A DNA stretch of 42,912 bases from Armatimonadota bacterium (GCA_029907315.1 JARYME010000013.1:1-42912); one strand, 5' to 3'. Counted from the first letter of the stretch, positions 7,715 to 17,258 are shown. Numbers and translations: made by a program. The notes: a model not told the origin generated them from the sequence alone.

Positions 7715-10360
7715 ATGCCTGGTTATACGATGCACGTTGTGTCACATACGCACTGGGACCGTGAATGGTATCTTCCGTTCCAACGATTCAGAATACGATT
7801 AGTTGACCTTATGGATCACCTACTCGAGATTTTCGAGAGGGATCCCGAGTATCGCTATTTCAACTTAGACGGTCAGACAATAATTCTAGAGGATTACCTG
7901 GAAATCAGACCCGAAAAACGCGTCGAAATTGAGAAACTCGTCCGCGAGGGCAAGCTCCTCATCGGCCCCTGGTATGTGCTCAATGACGAATTCCTTGTCA
8001 GTGGAGAAGCTACCGTTCGCAGTCTCTTGTTGGGCCACAGAACCGGTTCCGAATTCGGACCAGTGATGAAGGTGGGCTATTTGCCGGACCAATTCGGCAA
8101 CATTTCTCAAATGCCTCAAATACTGCAGGGTTTCGGCATCGACAACGCGATTTTCGGCCGTGGCCTTCAGATCGTCGGCGACCGCAAGATGGAGTTCTGG
8201 TGGGAGTCACCTGACGGCTCCAAGGTCCTGGCGTCACTTATGGCCTTTTGGTACAACAACGCGCAGCGCTTCCCGGAAGATCCGCAAGAGTGCAAGCAGT
8301 ACGTCTTGGGGATCAAAGAGTCAATGAGTCGTGTCTCTCACGTTGATCAACTGTTGCTTATGAACGGTGTTGACCATCTGGAACCGCAACCCAATCTTTC
8401 CGCAATACTCAAACGCGCAAATCAGCTCTTGGACAACGACACTCTCGTGCACTCAACGCTACCCAATTACGTGGACGCACTGAAGAGGTCGATTCGTGCT
8501 AAGAACGTGAAACTTGAAACAATTTCCGGCGAGCTCCGCGAGGATCGTGGAGGCAATGTGCTTGCGGGAACGCTGTCAAGCCGAATGTACATTAAACAGG
8601 CGAATGAAAGATGCCAAACTGCACTTGAGAAATACGCTGAACCGGCGGCAAGCATAGCCTATATGCTCGGTGGCGATTACCCTTCAGGGTTGCTCAGGTA
8701 CGCCTGGAAGCTTCTGCTGAAGAATCATCCTCACGACTCCATATGCGGGTGCAGTATTGATCAAGTTCATAGAGAAATGTTGCCCAGATTTGACCAAGTG
8801 GAGCAGATCGCCGACGAGATTACGCAGCGAGCACTCGCTACAATCGCGGATCAAGTAAATACCGAGACGGATTCGTTGGTAGTGTTCAACATGCTAAACT
8901 GGCCGCGCACTGATAAGGTTCAAGCGGTCATAGACTTTGAGGTAGGACCTCGCACACGCGGCACACCAACCGTTGATGAAAAGCTCTTGTTTGAATCGAT
9001 CAGACTCCGCGACGACAATGGCAATGCTGTTCCGATTTCCGTAATCGATTCCGGTATCGTCGCGAAACAGGTGCTAGATCCTCACGAACTCCCACACGTG
9101 GTAATGGTCAAGCGATTCGTCGTGGAGTTTGTTGCCGAGAACGTGCCTGCTATGGGTTACCGGACGTATTCGATCGAAAAGTCCGATGAAGAGCTTCGGC
9201 CAGTACACCGCAACGATCCGGTAACTGACGCTGCCTCTATAGACAACGAGTTCTTCACGGTCGACATCGTTTCGGGAACGCTGAACCTCAGATTAAAGAG
9301 CGCAGACGGCACTGCGTTTCCCGGTCTGAACGTTTTTGAGGACGGCGGAGACTCGGGCGACGAGTATCTTTACGTAAAGCCCTGCAATGATGTAGTTGTG
9401 AGAAGCGACTCTCGCCACAGTAACTGTAAGGCGAATTTAGTCCGCAACGATGAGGTTTCAACCACGGTGGAGCTAAAGACCCAGCTCGAGATTCCTGCCG
9501 GATTCGATGCTTCGTCGAACGGCAGAACTGAAGAAACCGTCGAATGCGAGATCATCTCTCACGCGACGGTGACGCGCGGTATACCAAGAATCGACATACG
9601 AACAGTTGTTGAGAACAAAGCAAAGGACCATAGATTGCGTGCACTTTTCCCAACGCGTTTAAACACCAAGTATTCTTGGGCTGAAGGGCAATTCGACGTG
9701 ATCAGACGGCCGATTGAACTCCCCGAAGACTGGCACAATGCGTCGACGTTTCATCCCATGCAAAGGTGGGTCGATGTTACCGATAGGCAACGCGGACTAT
9801 GCGTGGCAACTAAGGGACTGCCGGAATATGAACTTTACAACGACCCCGACCGCACACTTGCAGTGACACTCCTAAGGTGTGTAGGCAGACTCAGCGGTGG
9901 CCCAACCGCACCCGGGGCAGAAGAGACCCCGGAAGCGCAGTGCATTGGAACACACACATTCGAGTATTCAATCATCCCGCACGAGGGGAATTGGGAAGTG
10001 GCGCACGTCTGGAAGCAAGCTCACGCCTTCTGCATTCCGTTAATAGCCGTCCAAACGGAAGCACATTCGGGCAATCTGGCGACCAGCGGGAGCTTTTTGA
10101 GCACTACGCACGACGAGCTCATAGTTTCGGCCGTAAAGAAAGCCGAAGATTCGGAAATGCTTGTGGTAAGACTCTACAACACAACGGACCGTGAGCTGCA
10201 ACATGTTGGTGTAGAGGTCTATAACGCCGAGTCTGCCACGCTCTTGAATCTTAATGAGGAGCCTATCGAAGCTCTTCAGGTCGCTTCGGGCCGAATTGAG
10301 CTGTCGCGGGTTGGACCTAAGAGGATCATTACTCTCGGCATTACCGTCTCTCGAAAGTAG
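7715..10360 (+). CDS. Glycoside hydrolase family 38 alpha-mannosidase (MngB-like)
   Basis: Predicted retaining alpha-mannosidase or mannosylglycerate-type hydrolase; it has no signal peptide and should be cytoplasmic. The 881-residue protein begins with the zinc site HVVSHTHWDREWYLPF. It has the nucleophile region VGYLPDQFGN, whose Asp is residue 125, and NHPHDSICGCSIDQVH, a segment shared by the bacterial MngB-like branch; beta-sandwich domains make up the second half. The ATG at 7715 follows AGAGGG by 5 nt and is preferred to the ATG at 7691, which has no ribosome binding site. No transporter or mannose-processing gene is adjacent, so the physiological substrate is open. Confidence 0.92.
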   Translation: MPGYTMHVVSHTHWDREWYLPFQRFRIRLVDLMDHLLEIFERDPEYRYFNLDGQTIILEDYLEIRPEKRVEIEKLVREGKLLIGPWYVLNDEFLVSGEATVRSLLLGHRTGSEFGPVMKVGYLPDQFGNISQMPQILQGFGIDNAIFGRGLQIVGDRKMEFWWESPDGSKVLASLMAFWYNNAQRFPEDPQECKQYVLGIKESMSRVSHVDQLLLMNGVDHLEPQPNLSAILKRANQLLDNDTLVHSTLPNYVDALKRSIRAKNVKLETISGELREDRGGNVLAGTLSSRMYIKQANERCQTALEKYAEPAASIAYMLGGDYPSGLLRYAWKLLLKNHPHDSICGCSIDQVHREMLPRFDQVEQIADEITQRALATIADQVNTETDSLVVFNMLNWPRTDKVQAVIDFEVGPRTRGTPTVDEKLLFESIRLRDDNGNAVPISVIDSGIVAKQVLDPHELPHVVMVKRFVVEFVAENVPAMGYRTYSIEKSDEELRPVHRNDPVTDAASIDNEFFTVDIVSGTLNLRLKSADGTAFPGLNVFEDGGDSGDEYLYVKPCNDVVVRSDSRHSNCKANLVRNDEVSTTVELKTQLEIPAGFDASSNGRTEETVECEIISHATVTRGIPRIDIRTVVENKAKDHRLRALFPTRLNTKYSWAEGQFDVIRRPIELPEDWHNASTFHPMQRWVDVTDRQRGLCVATKGLPEYELYNDPDRTLAVTLLRCVGRLSGGPTAPGAEETPEAQCIGTHTFEYSIIPHEGNWEVAHVWKQAHAFCIPLIAVQTEAHSGNLATSGSFLSTTHDELIVSAVKKAEDSEMLVVRLYNTTDRELQHVGVEVYNAESATLLNLNEEPIEALQVASGRIELSRVGPKRIITLGITVSRK

Positions 10361-10394
10361 GAAGTAAAGAATCGCTGGTCACAGCGGGCTGTCC

Positions 10395-11045
10395 CTACTG
10401 CTCGGAGAATTCACAGGAACCAATAACACTCTCAATCGCCTCTCGGCTGATAGCGCCCAGCCGCAGAATACGCGCAGGCTGAACGGTGATATCAAGAACG
10501 GTTGAGGGCACGCTTATTTGACAGCGTCCAGCATCCAAAACGATAGCCACATGCTGCTTCAGCGGTTCAGCAGCCTGTTCAGCAGTAACCGCGGGCGGCT
10601 GTCCTGAAAGGTTGGCGCTTGTCGCGACAATCGGCCGAGCCACATTTCTCAGCAAAGTAAGCGCAACCGGGTGATTAGGAATTCTCACACCTATCTTGTC
10701 TGTTCCGCCGGTTACCAATCGGGATATGCGTTTGTTTTTGAACAAGACCAAGGTCAGTGGACCAGGCCAGAAACGCGCAGCCAAAGCAAACGCTGCTTCC
10801 GGGATCTGACGTGCTACCTCAGACAGTTCAGAAACATCGGGAATCTGGACAGGTAGGGGATTCCTTTCTTCTCGACCCTTGGCATCGAAGACTTTCTGAA
10901 CAGCGGTCTCACAAAGCGCGTCTGCAGCAAGGCCGTATACCGTCTCCGTAGGAAATATGACGAGATCGCCTCGTCGAATAGCATCTGCAGCAACGTTTAT
11001 CGATTCCTTGTCTGGCTTTTCCGGATTAACCCGCAAAATCAACAT
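10395..11045 (-). CDS. tsaC: Threonylcarbamoyl-AMP synthase (TsaC/YrdC/Sua5 family)
   Basis: Makes threonylcarbamoyl-AMP from threonine, bicarbonate and ATP for the t6A modification of ANN-decoding tRNAs. The 216 residues show FPTETVYGLAADA, the binding pocket KGREERNPLPVQI, WPGPLTLVL, GVRIPNHPVAL, ATSANLSGQPP and PSTVLDI, all diagnostic of the YrdC domain. The extra Sua5 C-terminal domain is absent, so this is the short TsaC form. It is last in the rpmE - yqhQ - prfA - prmC - tsaC run, and its ATG overlaps the end of prmC by 7 bases. It converges with the mannosidase gene. Confidence 0.95.
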   Translation of the reverse strand: MLILRVNPEKPDKESINVAADAIRRGDLVIFPTETVYGLAADALCETAVQKVFDAKGREERNPLPVQIPDVSELSEVARQIPEAAFALAARFWPGPLTLVLFKNKRISRLVTGGTDKIGVRIPNHPVALTLLRNVARPIVATSANLSGQPPAVTAEQAAEPLKQHVAIVLDAGRCQISVPSTVLDITVQPARILRLGAISREAIESVIGSCEFSEQ

Positions 11046-11905
11046 TTGCTACCAACTACGACGCGCTCAATGCCCGAAAGGTCTTTACGCTTTTCTACCT
11101 TAGTATAACCTGAGCGCTCAATAATCTGAACCACTGAGTCGGCTTGACCACTTCCAACTTCGACAGCAAGAAACCCTCCGGGCTTTATTACTCTGAACGC
11201 AGCCGGAACGAGCTCTTTGTATACATCTAACCCATCGACGCCGCCGTCGAGAGCCTGCCTAGGTTCGTAGACAGCAACTTCTGGTTGAAGCAGGGGGATG
11301 TCCCCAGTGGGCACATACGGAGGATTCGAAACCACTGCATCCAATGAATCTCCGCCAAACGACTCGAAAAGATTGCTCGAAACTACGAAAACACGATCCT
11401 GCAACCCGTGTCTATGAACATTCCGCTCAGCGGTTTTCACAGCAAGAGGACACACGTCGACTGCATAAACAGTGGATTTCGGCAGCGCTAAAGCCAACGC
11501 AACGGCGACAGCCCCAGTTCCGGTTCCAACGTCGGCGATTACACACTGTTTACCACGCAAGCGCGCCACGCACTCGTCCACCAGCAACTCAGTCTCCGGT
11601 CGGGGAACAAACACCCCGGCACATACCTCAATTTCCAATCCGTAGAACTCTTTGGTGCCGACGATGTAAGCCAGAGGTTCACGTGCAACACGCCGAGCCA
11701 AAAGTTCCTCAAAACGCTGCTCTTCCGGTTCAGAAACCTGTCGCTCTGGATGGGCCATTATCTCTAGCCTGGAACACGCCAGAACATACGCAAGTATGAG
11801 TTGGGCATCAAGAAGCGGCGTTTGTATTCCGGCTGAAGTGAGCCTTTGAGCCCCAGATGCACACAACTGAGCAACAGTAGTCGGTTGTCTGTGTGGGATC
11901 TGCAC
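11039..11905 (-). CDS. prmC: Peptide chain release factor N5-glutamine methyltransferase
   Basis: Methylates the Gln of the GGQ motif in release factors with S-adenosylmethionine. The 288-residue protein has the helical N-terminal domain, REPLAYIVGTKEFYGL, VPRPETELLV, the SAM-binding VADVGTGTGAVAVALA and the catalytic NPPY motif (SNPPYVPTGDI). Length is normal. It starts with GTG at 11905. It lies 12 nt behind its substrate gene prfA, a very common pairing that supports both assignments. Confidence 0.96.
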   Translation of the reverse strand: MQIPHRQPTTVAQLCASGAQRLTSAGIQTPLLDAQLILAYVLACSRLEIMAHPERQVSEPEEQRFEELLARRVAREPLAYIVGTKEFYGLEIEVCAGVFVPRPETELLVDECVARLRGKQCVIADVGTGTGAVAVALALALPKSTVYAVDVCPLAVKTAERNVHRHGLQDRVFVVSSNLFESFGGDSLDAVVSNPPYVPTGDIPLLQPEVAVYEPRQALDGGVDGLDVYKELVPAAFRVIKPGGFLAVEVGSGQADSVVQIIERSGYTKVEKRKDLSGIERVVVGSKC

Positions 11906-11917
11906 TTCCGCGCTGCT

Positions 11918-12997
11918 CTACTGTGTAGACGCCTGGAGTTTTTCCGCTTGGTCTGCTGCGATGAGTCTATCAAGCATATCGTCGATATCGCCGTCGAGGA
12001 ACGCCGACAGGTTGTATATGGTGTAGTCGATACGGTGGTCGGTTACCCGATTTTGGGGAAAGTTGTAAGTGCGCACCTTTTCGCTTCGGTCTCCGGACCG
12101 AACCATAGACCGCCTCATCGCATCCATTTCTTCTTGGCGGCTTCTTCGTTCGCGTTCGTACAGTTGTGCTCGAAGTATAGCCAAGGCTCTTTCTTTGTTT
12201 TGCAGCTGGCTGCGTTCGTCTTGACACGAGACTACAATCCCGGTCGGTTTGTGGGTGATTCTTATGGCAGTCTCGTTCTTCTGGACGTGCTGACCTCCTG
12301 CGCTGCCCGCCCGGAACGTATCGATCTCTATGTCCTCCGGATCAATGTGTACTTCGATCTCATCCGCCTCAGGAAGGACACTCACCGTTGCAGCCGATGT
12401 ATGAATTCGACCGCTCGATTCCGTAACTGGCACTCTCTGCACTCGATGCACGCCGCCTTCGTACTTTAGCCTTGAATAGGCGCCTTTGCCTTTTATCTCC
12501 AGAATAGCTTCTTTGTACCCGCCGATACCTGTCTCGACCGAACTCATGAGCTCAGCTTTCCAACCCTTGCGCTCGGCGTATCGCGTGTACATTCTGAGCA
12601 GATCACCTGCGAACAAAGCCGCTTCCTCGCCTCCAGTTCCGGCACGGATTTCCACGATTACATCCCGCTCGTCGTTCGGATCCTTGGGCAGGAGCATTAT
12701 CTTGAGTTCATTTTCGAGCACCGGAATCTTTGCCTTGAGCTCATCCAGCTCGATTCGCGCCAGCTCGCGGAGCTCGTCGTCGAGTTTTTCCTTTAGCAGC
12801 TCCTCAGTGTCTGCTATCTGGTTCTGCACGTGCTTATATTCGCGCCACTTGGCAACCAGATCTGAAAGATCTGCGTGTGCTTTGGCAACGCGTTGGTACT
12901 CCTCAGGATCCTTGATTATTTCCGGATCCGCGAGTTTTTGCTCAAGCTCTACGTATCTTTCTTCGACTTCGGCCAGTTTCTCAAACATTTGAATCAC
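11918..12997 (-). CDS. prfA: Peptide chain release factor 1
   Basis: Ends translation at UAA and UAG. The 359-residue protein has the coiled-coil N-terminal domain, the codon-recognition tripeptide PVT (in [10 protein letters not shown]), which marks RF1 rather than the SPF of RF2, and the peptidyl-tRNA hydrolysis motif in [19 protein letters not shown]. The Gln of GGQ is the target of PrmC, encoded next. The GTG at 12997 overlaps the TGA of the upstream yqhQ-like gene in GTGA; the internal ATG at 12988, giving [12 protein letters not shown], is an equally family-like start. Confidence 0.97.
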   Translation of the reverse strand: MIQMFEKLAEVEERYVELEQKLADPEIIKDPEEYQRVAKAHADLSDLVAKWREYKHVQNQIADTEELLKEKLDDELRELARIELDELKAKIPVLENELKIMLLPKDPNDERDVIVEIRAGTGGEEAALFAGDLLRMYTRYAERKGWKAELMSSVETGIGGYKEAILEIKGKGAYSRLKYEGGVHRVQRVPVTESSGRIHTSAATVSVLPEADEIEVHIDPEDIEIDTFRAGSAGGQHVQKNETAIRITHKPTGIVVSCQDERSQLQNKERALAILRAQLYERERRSRQEEMDAMRRSMVRSGDRSEKVRTYNFPQNRVTDHRIDYTIYNLSAFLDGDIDDMLDRLIAADQAEKLQASTQ

Positions 12998-13992
12998 ACT
13001 GTAGTTTGTTCACCCTTAGCTTCGGCTTCTGCATCCAGAACGCATTGCAGCGACTTGATTGCCACTTCGACCATTTCCGGTTCAGGCTCTCGAGTAGTAA
13101 TCTTCTGCATCACCAGTCCCGGAAAAACAAGGAGTCCACTCAACCAGCAGTTCTTGTGCTTGCCGGCAAACCTGATGACTTCATAGGCTATCCCTGCAAC
13201 AACAGGCAAAAGCAAAAGTTTGTACACGAACCGCAAAAGGATACTTTTCCAGCTAATGAACATGAAAACTACAATGCTGGTAAGCAGTACCACAAGTATG
13301 AAGCTCGTTCCACACCGCACGTGCACCTTGCTGTAGCGTTGGACATTCTCGATTGTCAACTCTTCATTTGCCTCGTAGGCGTTGATCGTCTTGTGCTCTG
13401 CACCGTGGTACTGAAAAACCCTGCGAATGTCTTTTAGCAACGAAATTGCTGCCACGTAGATAACAAAGATAGCAATCTTTACAAGACCTTCCGACACAGC
13501 AGCTTGCCAACCGACCAAGCCGTAAGATGCTTTCAAAGGCTTCACTATCACAATCGGCACTAACATAAACAGTGCCAGGCCCACAACCAGCCCCAACACC
13601 ATTGTCGCCCCGACAGCAATATCACTCACCTTACTGGGTTCGGGACGGTCGTCGGAGCTTGCCGATTCAGCACGTAGGTTTTGAGCGTCTGCCGCGGATG
13701 CATCCTGCATTGCTATTTCAGCTGAATACCTAAGCGCCCTGATACCCAACACCAAAGCATCTATCAGTGCTAATGTACCCCGCAGGAAGGGTTTGTCCAG
13801 CCACTTGAACCGCCCTAGAGTCGAGTCTATACTTTCGCAGGTCGTTACAATCTCGCCCGACGCCCTGCGAACCGCCACGGCGAAATCCTTCGGACCCCGC
13901 ATCATGACACCTTCGATTACTGCTTGGCCGCCATAATGATAGGTCCGAGTGGGATCAGACGATTTCGGTGTGGACTGGAGTTTATCAGCCAT
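12994..13992 (-). CDS. DUF1385 family membrane protein (YqhQ-like)
   Basis: Conserved membrane protein of unknown biochemical role. The 332 residues start with the family signature [15 protein letters not shown]. They have predicted membrane helices around [33 protein letters not shown] and [17 protein letters not shown], and the conserved core [16 protein letters not shown] followed by RCGTSF. The order rpmE - DUF1385 - prfA - prmC is widespread, and this copy fits it. It overlaps prfA by four bases. A 10-bp inverted repeat lies between it and rpmE. Confidence 0.92.
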   Translation of the reverse strand: MADKLQSTPKSSDPTRTYHYGGQAVIEGVMMRGPKDFAVAVRRASGEIVTTCESIDSTLGRFKWLDKPFLRGTLALIDALVLGIRALRYSAEIAMQDASAADAQNLRAESASSDDRPEPSKVSDIAVGATMVLGLVVGLALFMLVPIVIVKPLKASYGLVGWQAAVSEGLVKIAIFVIYVAAISLLKDIRRVFQYHGAEHKTINAYEANEELTIENVQRYSKVHVRCGTSFILVVLLTSIVVFMFISWKSILLRFVYKLLLLPVVAGIAYEVIRFAGKHKNCWLSGLLVFPGLVMQKITTREPEPEMVEVAIKSLQCVLDAEAEAKGEQTTV

Positions 13993-14004
13993 GTGTGCAA
14001 AAGT

Positions 14005-14050
14005 AACGGAAGCGCCGCGGCCTTGATAGTCCGCCGGGAACGCTTCCGTT
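14005..14050 (-). terminator. Inverted repeat between rpmE and the yqhQ-like gene
   Basis: Perfect 10-bp arms AACGGAAGCG (14005-14014) and CGCTTCCGTT (14041-14050) with a 26-base loop that can form a short inner GCGG/CCGC stem. Read leftward, the stem is followed by ACTTTT, a weak U-run. It may be a leaky terminator that lowers expression of the genes behind rpmE, or an mRNA processing hairpin. Confidence 0.5.
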
Positions 14051-14071
14051 CTCTGTACAGATTAGGCCGAG

Positions 14072-14287
14072 CTATTGCTCGTCCTTATTTTTCATGCCGT
14101 ACTTAGCCATAAACTTCTCCACGCGTCCTTCCGTATCCACTATCTTTTGCTTACCAGTGAAGAACGGATGACACGCGGAGCAGATCTCAGTACGGATTTC
14201 CTCTATTGTCGATCTTGTCTCAAACGTATTTCCACAAGCACAGGTCACTATGCACCTGACGTACTTTGGATGTATTCCTGTCTTCAT
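14072..14287 (-). CDS. rpmE: 50S ribosomal protein L31
   Basis: Component of the large ribosomal subunit at the inter-subunit bridge. The 71 residues have the zinc-binding cysteines of the C+ type: CxCG (CACGNTF) near residues 16-18 and [10 protein letters not shown] near residue 37. The start ATG at 14287 follows AAGGTA by 5 nt. It is the first gene of a leftward run into yqhQ, prfA, prmC and tsaC, and has its own promoter with a perfect TATAAT. Confidence 0.97.
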   Translation of the reverse strand: MKTGIHPKYVRCIVTCACGNTFETRSTIEEIRTEICSACHPFFTGKQKIVDTEGRVEKFMAKYGMKNKDEQ

Positions 14288-14333
14288 TGCGCTACCTTGT
14301 CCTATGTTGTGCTGGTCTTATTGGCCACTTGAG

Positions 14334-14342
14334 ATTATACCA
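14334..14342 (-). promoter_or_regulatory. Promoter of rpmE
   Basis: Reverse strand TGGTATAAT (14342-14334) is an extended -10 element with a perfect hexamer. A 13-bp perfect palindrome, TTGGGTTACCCAA (14347-14359), lies just upstream where a repressor could compete with polymerase. The -35 match is weak. Confidence 0.6.
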
Positions 14343-14346
14343 CACG

Positions 14347-14359
14347 TTGGGTTACCCAA
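14347..14359. promoter_or_regulatory. Palindromic operator candidate in the rpmE promoter
   Basis: TTGGGT-T-ACCCAA is a perfect odd palindrome between the -35 and -10 regions of rpmE, and about 25 bp upstream of the divergent sensor-gene promoter. No regulator can be named; the sequence does not resemble the Zur boxes I know. Confidence 0.3.
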
Positions 14360-14382
14360 ACAAGGCGCGAAGTCACCTACAG

Positions 14383-14411
14383 TTGCCCTGAAGCGAATGA
14401 AGTGGTATATT
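14383..14411 (+). promoter_or_regulatory. Promoter of the PAS-GAF-PAS ATPase gene
   Basis: TTGCCC (14383-14388), a 17-bp spacer and TATATT (14406-14411). The predicted start near 14418 lies upstream of the GTG at 14451 and excludes the open frame's earlier start codons. Confidence 0.6.
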
Positions 14412-14450
14412 CAAAACGCCAGTATAGTCTTGGCAGTAGGACACCAGCTC

Positions 14451-16325
14451 GTGGCTAAGCAAGAGCGAACAGACGTAGTTACCCAAGAGGACCCACTGAG
14501 CGAGCCGGTCTTCCGTCAAGCAGCCGATTGCGCGCCTGACGGTCTGGCTATTGTCGACCAGCAAGGATCGATTCTCTACGCGAACCACGCCCTCGAAAAC
14601 CTGTGCAGCTGCACCCGAGAAGCTCTGCAAAATTGCTCTTTGCCCGAACTGTTTGCACAGCCTGAGCTGTTGAAGTCGGCACTGTGCAATGCGCTTGAGG
14701 AGGGTAAGTGGCACGGAGAGGCAACCGGACTAAGAAAAGACAACTCTGCATTTCCGGCGGGCGTATCAATTACGCGGCTTACTCAATCGTGCGATCGAGA
14801 AAACGTGCTCCTGGTCGTGATCAGAGACTTGACCGACGAGAAGGCTTGGCAGTCACGCCTGGAACTCCGTACCAAGCAGCTCAGCGCTCTACTGGAAGCA
14901 AGCAGAGAGATTAACTCCGTCTTGGCTACACAAGATGTAATGCGCTTGCTGGTCCAGCACGCAATGGACCTGACCTCCGCAAGCGGCGGGTGCGCTGGAC
15001 TGCTGGTTGATGACATTATGGTATTTCGCGAGTGCAACATAGAAGGACAGGTAATCCCGATAGATTACGCTTTCCCAAGAGGCTGCGGTGTAGCCGGCTG
15101 GGTTATAGAACATAGGCAGCCTTACATCACCAATGATGTAGAACACGACCCGCTGGTCGAGCCAAAAATGTATCGCGAGATGGGGTTTTCGAAGTTGATC
15201 AACGTCCCCATTATAGCTAGTGACGGCCGGATCTTGGGATGTTTTGAGCTGCATAACCGAGCCCACGAACGATCCTTTACTGAGGAAGATGCCGAAGTTC
15301 TCGTAGGTCTGGCCAACCAAGCGGCCGTGGCTCTGACCAACGCCGCTCTGGCTGAAAGCCTTCGCGAGTCAGCAGAAACGATTAAGAGAAACGAAGAAAC
15401 ACTGAGACTCCTAGTAGAGGGAACACCCGACTTTTTCTTCTATATACACGACGCCAATGGCGTTTTCACTTATGTGTCGCCCTCAGTGGAATTAATCACG
15501 GGATATACCCCGGCAGAATGGATGACGCACTACACCAAGTATTTGACCGACAACCCAATCAACGAGAAAGTAGTGTACTATACTGAGCGCACCCTGAAAA
15601 CCGGCACGGGAGTGGGTTCGTACCCAGTAGAGATTTACCACAAGAATGGCTCACGCATTATGCTTGAAGTCTATGAGCAGCCGATTATCGAAAACGGCAA
15701 GGTGGTTGGTGTCCGAGGCGTTGCCCGAGATGTAACAGAGCTCTGCAGGGCTGAAATCGCTGAACGGGCTGCTCGCCAAGAAGCCGAAAACCGAATAAGA
15801 AGTTTCTACAAAGAGACGATATTTGCAGTAACCGATGGCAAGCTCGAGATAATGGAGCGTGAGGAAATCGAGCGCATGTGCATCGGTCCCGACCTGCCTG
15901 AAATGGAAATCCGCGACGCGCGAGATGTCGCAAAAGCGCGCAAAATGGTGAAGGAAGCCGCACAAGCCGCTGGGATGGAATCGGGCCAGATCGATGCTCT
16001 AATATTGTGTGTAGGCGAAGCGGCCACGAACGCTTACAAGCACGGAGGCGGCGGCAAGCTAACAATGTGCCACAAAGGAGACTCTATCAGAGTCAAGATA
16101 AGCGACTCCGGGCCGGGTATGGACTCGCTTGCGCTGCCGAAGATTGCATTTATGAAAGGCTTCTCGACAGTCAAGTCTTTGGGAATGGGCTACGCCAACA
16201 TCCTTGCCTGCGCAGATAAGGTATATCTCTCGACAGGCCCGGAAGGAACGACGGTGGTCATAGAGGTTTTCAAGCAACCGAAGCCTCTTGAAATGCAGTT
16301 GGCTAGTCTTCCGGATTTATGGTGA
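14451..16325 (+). CDS. PAS-GAF-PAS sensor protein with RsbW-like ATPase domain
   Basis: Predicted cytoplasmic signalling protein of 624 residues with no membrane helix. In order: a PAS domain (about 18-125, PDGLAIVDQQGSILYANHALE), a GAF domain (about 150-300, including FPRGCGVAGWVIEHRQP and INVPIIASDGRILGCFELHN), and a second PAS (about 315-435, GTPDFFFYIHDANGVFTYVSPS). It ends in an ATPase of the anti-sigma-factor kinase type with N-box CVGEAATNAYKHG and a DSGPGMD motif. No His-containing dimerisation box precedes the ATPase, so it is probably not a classical histidine kinase but an RsbW/RsbT-type switch protein. The GTG at 14451 follows AGTAGGA and a good promoter; an ATG at 14397 lies upstream of the likely transcript start. 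No sigma factor or anti-anti-sigma gene is nearby. Confidence 0.85.
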   Translation: MAKQERTDVVTQEDPLSEPVFRQAADCAPDGLAIVDQQGSILYANHALENLCSCTREALQNCSLPELFAQPELLKSALCNALEEGKWHGEATGLRKDNSAFPAGVSITRLTQSCDRENVLLVVIRDLTDEKAWQSRLELRTKQLSALLEASREINSVLATQDVMRLLVQHAMDLTSASGGCAGLLVDDIMVFRECNIEGQVIPIDYAFPRGCGVAGWVIEHRQPYITNDVEHDPLVEPKMYREMGFSKLINVPIIASDGRILGCFELHNRAHERSFTEEDAEVLVGLANQAAVALTNAALAESLRESAETIKRNEETLRLLVEGTPDFFFYIHDANGVFTYVSPSVELITGYTPAEWMTHYTKYLTDNPINEKVVYYTERTLKTGTGVGSYPVEIYHKNGSRIMLEVYEQPIIENGKVVGVRGVARDVTELCRAEIAERAARQEAENRIRSFYKETIFAVTDGKLEIMEREEIERMCIGPDLPEMEIRDARDVAKARKMVKEAAQAAGMESGQIDALILCVGEAATNAYKHGGGGKLTMCHKGDSIRVKISDSGPGMDSLALPKIAFMKGFSTVKSLGMGYANILACADKVYLSTGPEGTTVVIEVFKQPKPLEMQLASLPDLW

Positions 16326-16331
16326 TCGAAC

Positions 16332-17258
16332 ATGGCCAATGAGTCGGTTTTCAAACGGTATCACCGCAACCCAATAATAACCGCGGAGCACCTGCCAAGA
16401 GCCAACAGCATTCACAACAGCGCGATCGTACGTTTCCAGGACGGCTATGCGGGAGTTTTCAGAGTCGACGAAGTGGACATGCGCTATCGCTTGCATGTTG
16501 GGTTCAGCAATGATGGAATAAACTGGAACATTGATCCTGAACCGATCCGAATGAAAACCAACAATCCCGAAATCACGCTGAGTGATTGGAGCTATGACCC
16601 CCGGATAACCGAAATCGATGGTATTTACTATCTCACGTGGTGTAATTCAAAACCGCAGGGGCCGGCAATCGGTCTGGCGTTCACCAAAGACTTCCAGACA
16701 TTTGAACAGATGGAGGATCCGTTCCAGCCACCGAACCGAAACGCGGTATTGTTTCCAAGAAAGATCAACGGAAAATACGCAATGCTCCACAGACCCAGCG
16801 ACCGTGGGCATACGCCGTTCGGTGATATCTACTATTCAGAAAGCCCCGACTTAATTCATTGGGGGCACCACCGCCACGTATTCGGTCCGCATCCCGGATG
16901 GCAAGGGACAAAAGTTGGCGCAGGTCCGCCACCCATAGAAACCAGCGAGGGTTGGTTGCTCATATATCACGGAGTATGGGGCTCGTGCAACGGCTTCATC
17001 TATTATGCGGGAGCGGCACTCCTTGATTTGGATGTACCTTGGCGGGTTCTATACCGGACTCGGGACTACCTCCTGGCACCAACATTCCCCTACGAGCGAG
17101 TGGGCGACGTGCCCAACGTGGTCTTCCCAAGTGCGGCAGTTACCTACCCCGAAACAGGGATCATCCGATTGTATTATGGCTGCGCCGACACGTGCATTTC
17201 AATGGCGGAAGCAAAGTTGGACGAGGTTATTCAATTCGTCAAAGAACACTCAATCTAG
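16332..17258 (+). CDS. Glycoside hydrolase family 130 protein (beta-mannoside phosphorylase-like)
   Basis: Predicted cytoplasmic enzyme that phosphorolyses or hydrolyses beta-mannosides. The 308 residues form a five-bladed propeller-type sequence with NPIITAEHLPRANSIHNSAIV at the start and SYDPRITEIDGIYYLTW, whose Asp corresponds to the family's general acid. Further on come FPRKINGKYAMLHRPSD, HWGHHRHVFGP, KVGAGPPPIETSEGWLLIYHG and IRLYYGCADTCISMA. These are characteristic of GH130. It begins 6 nt behind the sensor gene with no visible ribosome binding site, suggesting coupling to it. It converges with the DUF4434 gene and overlaps it by four bases. The exact linkage cannot be assigned from sequence. 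Confidence 0.85.
   Translation: MANESVFKRYHRNPIITAEHLPRANSIHNSAIVRFQDGYAGVFRVDEVDMRYRLHVGFSNDGINWNIDPEPIRMKTNNPEITLSDWSYDPRITEIDGIYYLTWCNSKPQGPAIGLAFTKDFQTFEQMEDPFQPPNRNAVLFPRKINGKYAMLHRPSDRGHTPFGDIYYSESPDLIHWGHHRHVFGPHPGWQGTKVGAGPPPIETSEGWLLIYHGVWGSCNGFIYYAGAALLDLDVPWRVLYRTRDYLLAPTFPYERVGDVPNVVFPSAAVTYPETGIIRLYYGCADTCISMAEAKLDEVIQFVKEHSI

Noticed and set aside
11846-12992. Long open frames opposite prfA, including a serine-rich frame at 12486-12992
   Set aside because: They mirror the RF1 coding frame and have no family features or ribosome binding sites.
14250-14450. N-terminal extension of the PAS-GAF-PAS protein to 14250
   Set aside because: It would overlap rpmE on the other strand and start upstream of the promoter at 14383-14411; the GTG at 14451 has the better ribosome binding site.
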